From NCBI GenBank assembly GCA_002381645.1, contig DFXE01000025.1, positions 62,001 to 126,000 of the forward strand: a stretch of 64,000 bases of DNA. Reading direction: 5' to 3'. Position 1 is the stretch's first letter; the number at the start of each line of letters is the position of its first letter. Source of the DNA: Bacteroidales bacterium UBA4116 (GTDB lineage Bacteria > Bacteroidota > Bacteroidia > Bacteroidales > Tannerellaceae). The translations under genes and the position numbers were made by a program. The notes beneath the pieces are model-generated. The model saw nothing but the letters and a program-made list of their open reading frames with translations, made no database searches and was not told the DNA's origin. Of the stretch, positions 52,464-61,915 are shown one piece after another.

Positions 52464-52916
52464 ATGAGAACTGTTATTCAACGTGTTTTAAGAGCCTCAG
52501 TAACAATTGATAAAAAAGTAACTTCGCGTATAGACCATGGTATGGTAATATTAATTGGCATTGAAAATGCTGATACAGAAGAGGATATAAAATGGCTTAC
52601 TAAGAAAATCATTAACTTGCGTATCTTTGACGATTCTGAGGGAGTAATGAATAAATCAATAATCGAATCAGAAGGAAATATATTGGTAGTCAGTCAGTTT
52701 ACGCTTCACGCCTCTACTAAAAAAGGGAATCGCCCTTCTTATATTAAAGCAGCAAAGCCGGAAATATCCATCCCCATATATGAAATGTTTTGTAAGGATA
52801 TAAGCAATCTTTTGGGTAAAGAAGTTGCTACGGGGACATTTGGGGCAAATATGCAATTAGAATTAATTAATGACGGACCGGTTACCATTATCATGGATAC
52901 TAAAAATAAGGAATAA
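52464..52916 (+). CDS. dtd: D-aminoacyl-tRNA deacylase
   Basis: The 150-residue protein has the DTD landmarks: MRTVIQRVLRASVTID, SQFTLHASTKKGNRPSY (about residues 78-94) and the Gly-cis-Pro motif in NDGPVTIIMD near the C-terminus. It removes D-amino acids mischarged onto tRNA, in trans on charged tRNAs in the cytoplasm. It lies 4 bases after uvrC and 1 base before the MazG-like gene, within the same operon. Confidence 0.95.
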   Translation: MRTVIQRVLRASVTIDKKVTSRIDHGMVILIGIENADTEEDIKWLTKKIINLRIFDDSEGVMNKSIIESEGNILVVSQFTLHASTKKGNRPSYIKAAKPEISIPIYEMFCKDISNLLGKEVATGTFGANMQLELINDGPVTIIMDTKNKE

Positions 52917-52917
52917 T

Positions 52918-53250
52918 ATGACAGAAATTACTCTTCGGGAAGCTCAGGAAAAAGTAGATAGATGGATAAAAAAATATGGTAAGAGATATTTTAATGAGCT
53001 TACCAACATGGTTGTCTTAACAGAAGAAGTAGGCGAATTAGCAAGAATAATAGCACGAACTTACGGGGAGCAATCTTTTAAAGAAAGCGATAAGGGATAT
53101 GATATGGCCGACGAAATGGCAGATATATTATGGGTATTACTATGTCTTGCAAACCAGACCGGAATTGACCTTACATCAGCATTCGAAAAGAATATGGAAA
53201 AGAAAACAAACAGGGATAAAGAACGACATAGCAAAAATAATAAACTATAA
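52918..53250 (+). CDS. MazG-like nucleotide pyrophosphohydrolase
   Basis: The 110-residue protein has the MazG/dUTPase-like helical motif TEEVGELARIIARTYGE (about residues 30-46) and DEMADILWVLLCLANQTG (66-83), whose acidic residues bind metal and hydrolyse noncanonical NTPs to NMP and pyrophosphate. A frame extension reaches back to 52870 inside dtd, but the ATG at 52918, one base after the dtd stop, is preferred. The C-terminal basic tail (RDKERHSKNNK) is unassigned. It is probably a house-cleaning enzyme of the operon. Confidence 0.85.
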   Translation: MTEITLREAQEKVDRWIKKYGKRYFNELTNMVVLTEEVGELARIIARTYGEQSFKESDKGYDMADEMADILWVLLCLANQTGIDLTSAFEKNMEKKTNRDKERHSKNNKL

Positions 53251-53255
53251 ATCAA

Positions 53256-54119
53256 ATGGATAAGTATCAGGAAGCATTTTCAAAATTTACACCGGTATCT
53301 TCTGAAAAACAAATTAAAGAAGAAGTAGACAAGATATTAAAGATATATGAATCAGAAAACTTTACGGCCGATGTACTGAAGCTGCTTCATAGCTGCATCG
53401 ACGTAACTTCTTTATCTACACTGGACACCAAAGAAAGCATCTGGAAAATGGTCGATACCGTAAACGACTTTGAGGGCACCAGGCCTGATGTACCAAATGT
53501 TGCGGCCATATGCACCTACCCTATCTTTACCGAAACAGTTAAACAGGCGCTTACTGCAAACGATGTTAAAATAGCGGCAGTAACGGGCGGGTTTCCGTCT
53601 TCACAAACATTCGGAGAAGTAAAAATCGCAGAGACAGCTTTATCAGTAATGCATGGCGCAGATGAAATTGATACGGTACTGAACCTGGGTTACCTGATAG
53701 AAGAAAATTACCAGGAACTGGCGGAAGATATACAGGAGATCAAAGCAAGCGCTCATGATGCCACACTTAAAGTAATCCTTGAAACCGGAGCTTTGTATAC
53801 GGCAGATATGATTTGGAAAGCGGCCATATTCTCTATATATGCGGGTGCAGATTTTATCAAAACATCTACCGGAAAAGAATTCAAAGGTGCAAATCCGGAA
53901 GCAGTTTATATTATGTGTCAGGTAATTAAAGAATATTTTGACTTAACAGGCCGTCAGATAGGAATAAAAGTATCGGGAGGTATCCGTAAAGCAGAAGACG
54001 CAGTGAAATATTATACAATCGTAAGGAATATTTTAGGAGAAAAATGGTTAAATAAAGATTACTTCCGCATTGGAGCAAGCAGTTTAGCTGCAGATATTGT
54101 AAACCGTATCGGCGAGTAA
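53256..54119 (+). CDS. deoC: Deoxyribose-phosphate aldolase
   Basis: The 287-residue protein is a class I aldolase with VAAICTYPIF (Cys-containing strand) and the Schiff-base Lys in ADFIKTSTGKEF (about residue 208), with a second active-site Lys in GIKVSGGIRKAEDA. It cleaves 2-deoxyribose-5-phosphate to glyceraldehyde-3-phosphate and acetaldehyde. Length agrees with the longer Bacteroidetes branch. It is the last gene of the seven-gene plus-strand run, convergent with the polyprenyl synthase gene, which ends 2 bases downstream. Confidence 0.93.
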   Translation: MDKYQEAFSKFTPVSSEKQIKEEVDKILKIYESENFTADVLKLLHSCIDVTSLSTLDTKESIWKMVDTVNDFEGTRPDVPNVAAICTYPIFTETVKQALTANDVKIAAVTGGFPSSQTFGEVKIAETALSVMHGADEIDTVLNLGYLIEENYQELAEDIQEIKASAHDATLKVILETGALYTADMIWKAAIFSIYAGADFIKTSTGKEFKGANPEAVYIMCQVIKEYFDLTGRQIGIKVSGGIRKAEDAVKYYTIVRNILGEKWLNKDYFRIGASSLAADIVNRIGE

Positions 54120-54121
54120 AT

Positions 54122-55093
54122 TTACTTATCCCTGTCGATAATATAATCAGCTAAAAGCAACAGACTCTCCCTGGCATCAGACGGGGGGAGTTTATATAAA
54201 AATTCAACCGCCTTATCGTGGTATTCTTTCATACGCCGTTCAGCATACTCAATCCCGCCGTTAACTTTAGCAAAAGTTATCAATTCTTCAATATGCTGGC
54301 TGGTAAAATCTTTATTATAAATTAATTCGAGATAATAATGCTTATTGGTACCATCCCGGTGAAGTGCATATAACAAAGGTAAAGTCACCTTACCCTCAAT
54401 AATATCATTACCGGTAGGTTTACCTATGTCTGCATTGGAAAAGTAATCAAAAATATCATCTTTTATCTGAAAGCAATACCCCAGATATTCCCCAAATTGC
54501 CTGCATATAGCGATCTGTTCATCCGTAGCCTCGGCAGAAATGGCTCCGACCTCAGTACAAGCCGACATCAACATCGCAGTTTTCTTATGAATCACCTGCA
54601 AATAGGACTCTTCGTCCAAAATAGTATCTTCAACCACCTCAAGCTGTCTTAACTCTCCTTCCGATAAGGCTCTTCCCAATTCAGAAACAATTTTCATGAT
54701 GCGCAAGTCGCCGGTCTGAATAGAACGTATCAAAGAAGAAGAAAGGATATAATCGCCAACCAGTACAGAAACACGGTTATCGAAAAAAGCATTTAACGAA
54801 GGTTTACCACGGCGCTCCTTTGTTTCGTCAATCACATCATCATGAACCAACGTAGCCGTATGGAGTTGTTCAAGTAAAATAGAAGAGTTAATCGTTTTGT
54901 CGGTCACATTGCCGCAGGCTTTTGCAGTAAGCAAAACCAACAACGGCCGGATATGTTTACCCGACGACGACATAATTCTATCAATTGCTGACTGAAGTTT
55001 TAGAGTATCACTTGAAATGGAAGATACAAATTCATCATTAAAGCGTTTAAACTCAGCAACAACAGGTTGTTCAATTCTCTTTCTTAACTCCAT
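54122..55093 (-). CDS. Polyprenyl diphosphate synthase (octaprenyl type)
   Basis: The 323-residue protein has both aspartate-rich motifs of long-chain trans-prenyltransferases: the first in LVHDDVIDETKERRGKPSL (about residues 85-103) and the second in FQIKDDIFDYFS. It adds isopentenyl units to make the side chain of menaquinone or related quinones. The ATG at 55093 gives the usual MELRKRIEQPV; the seven-codon extension (MLLLRCV) is unlikely. It is divergent from polA and convergent with deoC. Confidence 0.88.
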   Translation of the reverse strand: MELRKRIEQPVVAEFKRFNDEFVSSISSDTLKLQSAIDRIMSSSGKHIRPLLVLLTAKACGNVTDKTINSSILLEQLHTATLVHDDVIDETKERRGKPSLNAFFDNRVSVLVGDYILSSSLIRSIQTGDLRIMKIVSELGRALSEGELRQLEVVEDTILDEESYLQVIHKKTAMLMSACTEVGAISAEATDEQIAICRQFGEYLGYCFQIKDDIFDYFSNADIGKPTGNDIIEGKVTLPLLYALHRDGTNKHYYLELIYNKDFTSQHIEELITFAKVNGGIEYAERRMKEYHDKAVEFLYKLPPSDARESLLLLADYIIDRDK

Positions 55094-55193
55094 AACACAA
55101 CGTAAGAGTAGCAAAAGTAAGAAAAAGTATCGACTAACCTTCTTTTTTCGTACTTTTACCCATAATTGTCATACTAAAACGTGTTAAATAAAA

Positions 55194-57959
55194 ATGAAAC
55201 TATTCCTTATCGATGCGTATGCACTTATATACAGATCATATTATGCATTCATTAAAAATCCGAGAATAAATTCAAAGGGGATGAACACCTCCGCTATTTT
55301 CGGATTTGTAAACAGCCTTGAAGATGTGCTAAAGCGTGAAAAGCCCACACATATAGCAGTAGGTTTCGATCCGGCAGGCCCTACTTTCCGGCATGAAGCC
55401 TATGAGCAATACAAAGCCCAGCGGGAAGAAACACCGGAAGCGATAAGGGAGTCGGTGCCCGTCATTAAAAAGATCATAGAAGCCTATAATATACCTATGC
55501 TCGAAGTAGCCGGGTATGAGGCCGACGACGTCATCGCCACGATTGCCAAACAGGCGGAAAAGGAAAACTTCGATGTCTATATGATGACGCCGGATAAAGA
55601 CTACGGTCAACTTGTTTCCGACCATATATTCATATACAAACCCAAATACGGCGGAGGCTATGAAACGTTAGGCGTAAAAGAAGTCTTGGAAAAGTTTTCC
55701 CTGTCTTCCGTGGAACAGGTAACCGACTTACTCGGATTAATGGGTGACAGTTCCGATAATATTCCGGGATGCCCGGGAGTAGGCGAAAAAACGGCGGCCA
55801 AATTATTAAGCGATTTCGGCAGTATAGAAAATTTATTATCTAATACTGATAAGCTGAAGGGAGCACTTCAAAAAAAGATACAGGAGAATGCCGAACAAAT
55901 TCGTTTCTCAAAATATCTGGCTACAATCATAACAGATGTGCCCATAACTTTCGATGCCGAAAAATGTATCCACGAAAAACCTGACGAAGAAAAACTGAAA
56001 GAAATATATACCGAATTAGAGTTCCGGACATTCATCAGCCGATTTGCAAATGAATCTAAAAAAGTTGAAAAAAATATGCCTGTTCAAGGCTCGCTCTTTG
56101 CAGAATTTACGCCCGAGAGTACAGCCGCTTCCGAAAATTCGACTCTCGCGGACTTAAACTCAACTCCTCACACCTATTATATCGCTGATAATGAAAAGAA
56201 AAAAGCCGAATTAGGAGCACTTTTATCCGCACAGGAAAAATTTGCTTTTGACACTGAAACAGACGGAATGGACCCGTTGACCTCAAATTTAGTAGGTTTA
56301 TCCTTTGCAATAAAAGAAAATGAAGCCTGGTACATTCCTGTTTCCGAAAACAAGGAAGAGGTGATGCAAACCTTATCTCATTTCGTTCCGGCACTTGAAA
56401 ATCCCAATATCCAGAAAATAGGACAAAATATAAAATTCGATATCCTGGTACTCCGGAAATACAATGTCAATGTAAACGGTCCGTTGTTCGATACAATGAT
56501 CGCCCACTATTTGTTGAATCCGGAATTGAGGCATGGTATGGACTACCTTGCCGAAACCTACCTGAATTACAAACCTATTCCGATAACCGACCTGATCGGC
56601 CCAAAAGGAAAAGGTCAGTTATGTATGAAAGATGTTCCTATCGAAACCATAGCCGAATATGCTGCAGAAGATGCGGACATCACGTTAAAGCTGAAAAACC
56701 TGTTCGAGCCTGAACTAAAGAAGCAGGGATTGGAATCCCTTTTCCACGACATGGAAATGCCGCTGGTATACGTACTCGCCGACATGGAAGAGACAGGCGT
56801 TAAGCTCGATACAATAGCACTGAAACAATCTTCGGATACATTGACAGAAGAATTGCGTAAACTCGAAAGCGAAATCTATGAATTAGCCGGTATGGAATTC
56901 AATATCAATTCAGCTAAACAGGTGGGAGAAGTCTTATTCGATAAATTAAAGATCGAAGAGAAAGCAAAGAAAACAAAAACAGGAAGTTACAGTACCAGCG
57001 AAGACATACTCGAAAAGCTTCGTCCCAAGCACCCGATCATCGGTAAACTCCTGGAATACCGGGGTCTGAAAAAGTTATTAAGCACTTATATCGATGCATT
57101 ACCACTGCTGATACATGAAAATACAGGCAAAGTCCATACCTCGTTCAACCAGACGGTAACAGCAACCGGCAGGTTAAGTTCGACCAATCCGAATCTGCAA
57201 AACATACCGATCCGCGACGAGATAGGCCGCGAAATACGTAAAGCCTTTATTCCTGATAATGAAGAATGCCTGTTCTTCTCTGCCGATTATTCTCAAATTG
57301 AGTTACGCATTATGGCACACCTTAGCGGAGATGTAAATATGATTACGGCGTTCCGTAGCGGCGAAGACATCCACGCAGCGACAGCAGCCAGGATATACGG
57401 CATTGAATTAGATAAGGTAGACAAAGATATGCGCCGTAAAGCAAAAACCGCTAATTTCGGAATCATTTACGGAATATCAGTTTTCGGATTAGCCGAACGG
57501 CTTTATATACCCCGCGCCGAATCCAAAGAGTTGATCGAAGGATATTTCCGCACCTACCCCGACGTAAAGAAATACATGGAGAAAAGCATCGAACTGGCCA
57601 AAGATAACGGATATGTCGAAACACTCTATAAACGAAAACGCTTTCTTCCCGATATCAATTCACACAACGCGGTAGTACGGGGATATGCCGAGCGAAACGC
57701 TATCAATGCACCCATACAGGGCAGCGCGGCCGATATCATTAAAATGGCGATGATCAACATCCACCGACGTTTTAAAACAGAGAATCTTAAAAGCAAAATG
57801 CTTCTGCAGGTACATGATGAATTGAACTTCAACGTATGGAAAGATGAACTTCAAAAGGTAAAGGCCATTGTCCTGGAAGAAATGGAAGGTGTAATACAAT
57901 TACAAGTTCCGTTAATAGCTGATTGCGGCGAAGGCAATAACTGGCTTGAGGCACACTGA
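55194..57959 (+). CDS. polA: DNA polymerase I
   Basis: The 921-residue protein has three domains: the 5'-3' exonuclease (residues 1-290; LFLIDAYALIYRSYYAF and GYEADDVIATIAKQAEK), the 3'-5' proofreading domain with FAFDTETDGMDPL (about 348-360) intact, and the polymerase core with motif A FFSADYSQIELRIMAHLSG, motif B RRKAKTANFGIIYGIS and motif C LLQVHDELNF. It fills gaps and removes RNA primers in repair and replication. Size is typical. It is monocistronic, with the ALDH gene on the other strand ending 2 bases downstream. Confidence 0.97.
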   Translation: MKLFLIDAYALIYRSYYAFIKNPRINSKGMNTSAIFGFVNSLEDVLKREKPTHIAVGFDPAGPTFRHEAYEQYKAQREETPEAIRESVPVIKKIIEAYNIPMLEVAGYEADDVIATIAKQAEKENFDVYMMTPDKDYGQLVSDHIFIYKPKYGGGYETLGVKEVLEKFSLSSVEQVTDLLGLMGDSSDNIPGCPGVGEKTAAKLLSDFGSIENLLSNTDKLKGALQKKIQENAEQIRFSKYLATIITDVPITFDAEKCIHEKPDEEKLKEIYTELEFRTFISRFANESKKVEKNMPVQGSLFAEFTPESTAASENSTLADLNSTPHTYYIADNEKKKAELGALLSAQEKFAFDTETDGMDPLTSNLVGLSFAIKENEAWYIPVSENKEEVMQTLSHFVPALENPNIQKIGQNIKFDILVLRKYNVNVNGPLFDTMIAHYLLNPELRHGMDYLAETYLNYKPIPITDLIGPKGKGQLCMKDVPIETIAEYAAEDADITLKLKNLFEPELKKQGLESLFHDMEMPLVYVLADMEETGVKLDTIALKQSSDTLTEELRKLESEIYELAGMEFNINSAKQVGEVLFDKLKIEEKAKKTKTGSYSTSEDILEKLRPKHPIIGKLLEYRGLKKLLSTYIDALPLLIHENTGKVHTSFNQTVTATGRLSSTNPNLQNIPIRDEIGREIRKAFIPDNEECLFFSADYSQIELRIMAHLSGDVNMITAFRSGEDIHAATAARIYGIELDKVDKDMRRKAKTANFGIIYGISVFGLAERLYIPRAESKELIEGYFRTYPDVKKYMEKSIELAKDNGYVETLYKRKRFLPDINSHNAVVRGYAERNAINAPIQGSAADIIKMAMINIHRRFKTENLKSKMLLQVHDELNFNVWKDELQKVKAIVLEEMEGVIQLQVPLIADCGEGNNWLEAH

Positions 57960-57961
57960 AG

Positions 57962-59335
57962 CTACATCAGCTTTTTCAAAAAATTCAATCCTTTATAGGG
58001 CGGAAACTTTATACCGAAATCTATCCAAGTTTTGGAACTAAGTACAGAGCGTTTATGGGTAAATGTATCAAATCCGGCACGTCCGTGATAACTTCCCATG
58101 CCGCTCTCCCCTACCCCGCCAAACGGCAAATGAAGATTAGCAACATGCAGTATCGTATCATTGATGCATACGCCGCCCGACGATGTACGGGAAATAACAT
58201 CATTCGCCGTTTCCCTGTCACCAAAATAATATAAAGCCAACGGCTTATCACGGGTATTGATATACCTAACCGCATCCTCTACCTTACCTATTTCAATAAC
58301 AGGAAGTACAGGACCGAAAATTTCCTCCTGCATTACCGGGGCATCCATGGACTCACACAGTAATAAGGTAGGTTCGATATATTTGCCGTTTCTGTTGGTA
58401 GTTCCGCCATACAGGATTTTTTCATTCCCGATCAGGTGAATTAACCTGTCGAAAGCTTTCCCGTTTATTATACGGGGATAATCGGGGCTTTTGGCTGCAT
58501 CCTGTCCGTAAAAAGAGTGTATGAATGAAATCATCTCTTTTATAAGCGAATCTTTAACGGCAGCATGAACAAGCAGGTAATCCGGAGCAATACAGGTTTG
58601 TCCGCAATTCAGGAATTTACCCCATACAATCCGTTTAGCTGCAACTTTTATGTCAGCACTTTTATCTACAATACAAGGACTTTTACCGCCCAGTTCCAGC
58701 GTAACGGGAGTTAAATGCGGAACAGCTGCTTCCATTACAATACGCCCGGTTTTAGGACTTCCAGTAAAAAATATATAATCGAACCGTTCTTTTAAAAGCG
58801 TTTTACTCAACTCAAGACCGCCATTTAATACCCTTACATGATCCTGATCAAATACGTTTTCAATGATTTTTTTCATTACTTCAGCCGCATGAGGAGCATC
58901 TTCCGAAGGCTTCAGCGTTACCACATTACCGGCCGCCACCGCAGCAATAAGGGGAGCAAAAGATAACTGCAACGGATAATTCCATGGCGACATGACCAGT
59001 ACCAAACCATAAGGCTCCTTCACAATCCGGCTTCCCGAAGGTAAAAGATAAAAAGGAGTTGGTACCTTCTCCACCTTCGCCCATTTACGCAAGAATTTAA
59101 GATACATATCAATCTCCTGAAGAACAAGACTCGTCTCAGTCAGATAAGTTTCATAAGCGGATTTATGCAGGTCGTTCCATAAAGCAGACTCTATGGCGGA
59201 CATTTGCGCCTTTATCTCTTCTTTCAAACGTTTAAGCGATTCCAAACGTTTGTCTACAGGACGCGTTTCACCCTTTTCAAAATATAATCGCTGCGCTGCA
59301 AGCATATTTGCAATACCGGAAAGTTCCTCATTCAT
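57962..59335 (-). CDS. Class 3-type aldehyde dehydrogenase
   Basis: The 457-residue protein has the class 3 (fatty-aldehyde/coniferyl) pattern with VMSPWNYPLQLSFAPLIAAVAAGN, FTGSPKTGRIVMEAAVPH, Glu in LELGGKSPCIVD and the catalytic Cys in NCGQTCIAPDYLL (about residue 246). The C-terminal region carries GGVGESGMGSYHGRAGFDTFTHKRSVL. The first in-frame codon available is a TTG at 59341; the ATG at 59335 (MNEELSG) is preferred. It oxidises a hydrophobic aldehyde using NAD(P). It is monocistronic and differs from the succinate-semialdehyde type enzyme at 24.7 kb. Confidence 0.87.
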   Translation of the reverse strand: MNEELSGIANMLAAQRLYFEKGETRPVDKRLESLKRLKEEIKAQMSAIESALWNDLHKSAYETYLTETSLVLQEIDMYLKFLRKWAKVEKVPTPFYLLPSGSRIVKEPYGLVLVMSPWNYPLQLSFAPLIAAVAAGNVVTLKPSEDAPHAAEVMKKIIENVFDQDHVRVLNGGLELSKTLLKERFDYIFFTGSPKTGRIVMEAAVPHLTPVTLELGGKSPCIVDKSADIKVAAKRIVWGKFLNCGQTCIAPDYLLVHAAVKDSLIKEMISFIHSFYGQDAAKSPDYPRIINGKAFDRLIHLIGNEKILYGGTTNRNGKYIEPTLLLCESMDAPVMQEEIFGPVLPVIEIGKVEDAVRYINTRDKPLALYYFGDRETANDVISRTSSGGVCINDTILHVANLHLPFGGVGESGMGSYHGRAGFDTFTHKRSVLSSKTWIDFGIKFPPYKGLNFLKKLM

Positions 59336-59427
59336 ATTCAATGGATTGTAATAACAGACAAATATAACAGTTTACCCGTTCAATAGTTCCCTGTACTTAT
59401 TCCGGACAGAGCGGCAAAGGGAGATTT

Positions 59428-59458
59428 TTGAGTAGTTGTAATAAAAGCGTATCTTTGC
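59428..59458 (+). promoter_or_regulatory. Promoter of ychF
   Basis: TTTG at 59428-59431 and TATCTTTG at 59451-59458 are separated by 19 bases, a textbook Bacteroidetes promoter. Transcription would begin about 59465, downstream of the ATG at 59428, which settles the ychF start as 59497. Confidence 0.65.
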
Positions 59459-59496
59459 ATTCCGATTACTATACAAATAATAAAGCATATAATTAC

Positions 59497-60600
59497 ATGG
59501 CATTACAATGTGGCATAGTAGGCCTTCCAAATGTTGGAAAATCTACCTTATTCAACTGTCTATCGAACGCAAAAGCTCAATCGGCAAACTTCCCGTTTTG
59601 TACAATCGAACCCAATGTGGGAGTCATAACCGTTCCCGACGAACGATTGAATAAATTAGCCGAACTGATACACCCCCAGAAAATAATACCCACTACCGTC
59701 GAGATTGTCGACATTGCCGGACTGGTAAAAGGAGCAAGCAAAGGAGAAGGACTGGGAAACAAATTCCTTGCCAACATACGCGAAACAGATGCTATCCTGC
59801 ATGTCCTCCGCTGTTTCGACGACGAAAATATCGTACACGTCGACGGCAGGGTAGACCCTGTACGCGATAAAGAAATAATCGATACTGAGCTGCAGATAAA
59901 AGACCTCGAAACCGTAGACAGCCGCATAGCCAAAGTACAGAAACAGGCGCAAACCGGCGGAGATAAACAAGCCAAACTGGCCTACGAAGTACTTGTACGC
60001 TTCAAAGAAGCCCTTGAGCAGGGCAAAAGCGCCCGTACAGTGACTTTCGACACCAAAGATGAACAGAAGGTCGCCCGCGAATTATATTTGCTTACAAGCA
60101 AGCCTGTGATGTATATTTGCAATGTCGACGAAGCAAGCGCCGTGTCAGGCAATAAGTATGTAGATGCCCTCCGTGAAGCCGTAAAAGACGAAAACGCAGA
60201 AATACTGGTTGTGGCGGCAAAGATAGAAAGCGAGATCGCCGAATTCGAAACCTACGACGAACGGCAGATGTTCCTTTCGGAAATCGGGTTACAGGAATCG
60301 GGCGTAAACCGCCTTATTAAATCCGCTTACAAACTGCTGAACCTCGAAACATTCCTGACTGCCGGAGTACAGGAAGTACGGGCATGGACCTACCTTAAAG
60401 GCAGCAAGGCACCGCAATGCGCGGGCGTGATACATACCGACTTTGAAAAAGGATTTATCCGCGCCGAAGTCATCAAGTACGACGACTTCATCAAATACGG
60501 CTCCGAAGCGGCAGTAAAAGAAGCCGGTAAAATGAGTGTAGAGGGCAAAGAATATGTCGTGCAGGACGGCGACATTATGCATTTCCGTTTCAACGTATAA
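59497..60600 (+). CDS. ychF: Redox-regulated ATPase YchF (OLA1 family)
   Basis: The 367-residue protein has the OBG-related P-loop GIVGLPNVGKSTLFN (residues 6-20), switch region IEPNVGVITVPD, then DIAGLVKGASKGEGLGNKFLANIRE, the helical insert, NVDEASA in the base-specificity position (differs from NKxD, hence ATP preference in YchF), and the C-terminal TGS domain (LKGSKAPQCAGVIHTDFEKGF). It binds ribosomes and acts in stress responses. The start at 59497 fits the family and the upstream promoter; a longer frame from 59428 would be transcribed only from further upstream. Confidence 0.95.
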   Translation: MALQCGIVGLPNVGKSTLFNCLSNAKAQSANFPFCTIEPNVGVITVPDERLNKLAELIHPQKIIPTTVEIVDIAGLVKGASKGEGLGNKFLANIRETDAILHVLRCFDDENIVHVDGRVDPVRDKEIIDTELQIKDLETVDSRIAKVQKQAQTGGDKQAKLAYEVLVRFKEALEQGKSARTVTFDTKDEQKVARELYLLTSKPVMYICNVDEASAVSGNKYVDALREAVKDENAEILVVAAKIESEIAEFETYDERQMFLSEIGLQESGVNRLIKSAYKLLNLETFLTAGVQEVRAWTYLKGSKAPQCAGVIHTDFEKGFIRAEVIKYDDFIKYGSEAAVKEAGKMSVEGKEYVVQDGDIMHFRFNV

Positions 60601-60680
60601 TTACGGCAGAAACAGCAAACAGTCAGGACGCAGAATAAAAAATAATATGTATGTTTGTGAGAACACTTAAATTGATTCTC

Positions 60681-61877
60681 ATGAAACAAATCGCATCCTG
60701 CTTTTTACTGGCAATAACTATATCTTTTAGCAGCTGCAGCAGGGAAGAACCTATTTCCCGAATGATTGAACGCGGATTAGAGGTTTCAACCAAACAAGCC
60801 TTGTTAATGGCTAAACAACTGGAGCATCAGGAAGGCCGGTTACCCAAGACGATCAGCCCCGACGGTTCGTTGGAAACCAGTGGATACGGCTGGTGGTGCA
60901 GCGGCTTTTTCCCGGGCGAACTTTGGTACCTGTATGAAAACAACCCTACCGAAGAATTAAGAAAATATGCCGAACGCTACACCGGACGGGTAGAACCCGC
61001 CAAAAACCTCACCAATACGCACGACGTTGGATTTATGCTGTTATGCAGCTATGGAAACGGTTACCGCATCACCAGGGAACCAACCTATAAAGATGTTTTG
61101 ATAACGGGCGCCCATTCACTGGCAAGCCGGTATAACCCTACGGTCTGCGCCATACGTTCCTGGGATTTCAACAACAACATCTGGCAATTCCCGGTCATTA
61201 TCGATAATATGATGAACCTCGAACTATTCACCTGGGTAGCGCGTGAAACGGGAGACGAACAATTCAGCGAAATGGCAAATTCACATGCCCAAAAGACTAT
61301 GGAAAACCATTTCCGGCCCGATTACAGCAGTTACCATGTCGTTTCATTCGATACGCTTACCGGCAATGCACACATACGGCAAACCCACCAGGGTTTCTCC
61401 AACGAGTCCGCATGGGCAAGAGGACAAGCGTGGGGCTTATACGGATACACCATGATGACACGTGAAACCGGAAAACCCGAATATGCGAACCAGGCGCGCC
61501 AGATCGCCGCTTTCCTCATGGATCATCCCAATATGCCGGAAGATAAAGTTCCCTACTGGGATTTTGATGCGCCTGCAAATAATATCATCACACCGTTACG
61601 CGACGCTTCCGCCGCTGCTATTATGGCTTCTGCCCTACTCGAACTGAGCGTGCTGGAAAACAACGAATTCGGCAAGCGTTGCCGAACATTTGCCGAACAG
61701 CAACTCCGTTCTTTATCATCACCCGCCTACCTGGCCGAACCGGGTACCAATCAATATTTCACATTGATGCATTCAACCGGCCACCTGCCTGGTGATTCCG
61801 AAGTAGATGTACCTTTAACCTATGCAGATTACTACTATGTGGAAGCACTTATGCGACTGAAAAAATTAATCAATTAA
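60681..61877 (+). CDS. Glycoside hydrolase family 88 (unsaturated glucuronyl hydrolase-like) lipoprotein
   Basis: The 398-residue protein has a lipoprotein signal (IASCFLLAITISFSSCSRE, Cys about 20). The (alpha/alpha)6-barrel domain has the Asp pair in NTHDVGFMLLCSYGNGYRI and VIIDNMMNLELFTWVA, the GH88 catalytic residues, and SNESAWARGQAWGLYG. It cleaves unsaturated glucuronic or galacturonic residues from polysaccharide fragments made by lyases. The frame extends to 60651, but the ATG at 60681 gives a better signal peptide. The TolB-like gene follows 38 bases later, so both probably act on the same exported substrate. Confidence 0.88.
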   Translation: MKQIASCFLLAITISFSSCSREEPISRMIERGLEVSTKQALLMAKQLEHQEGRLPKTISPDGSLETSGYGWWCSGFFPGELWYLYENNPTEELRKYAERYTGRVEPAKNLTNTHDVGFMLLCSYGNGYRITREPTYKDVLITGAHSLASRYNPTVCAIRSWDFNNNIWQFPVIIDNMMNLELFTWVARETGDEQFSEMANSHAQKTMENHFRPDYSSYHVVSFDTLTGNAHIRQTHQGFSNESAWARGQAWGLYGYTMMTRETGKPEYANQARQIAAFLMDHPNMPEDKVPYWDFDAPANNIITPLRDASAAAIMASALLELSVLENNEFGKRCRTFAEQQLRSLSSPAYLAEPGTNQYFTLMHSTGHLPGDSEVDVPLTYADYYYVEALMRLKKLIN

Positions 61878-61915
61878 TTCTCAATATCCGTTTAACAAAT
61901 TAAACAATGAACCAC

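Noticed and set aside
59428..59496. Longer YchF start at 59428
   Set aside because: The promoter elements lie inside it, so this ATG is upstream of the transcription start.
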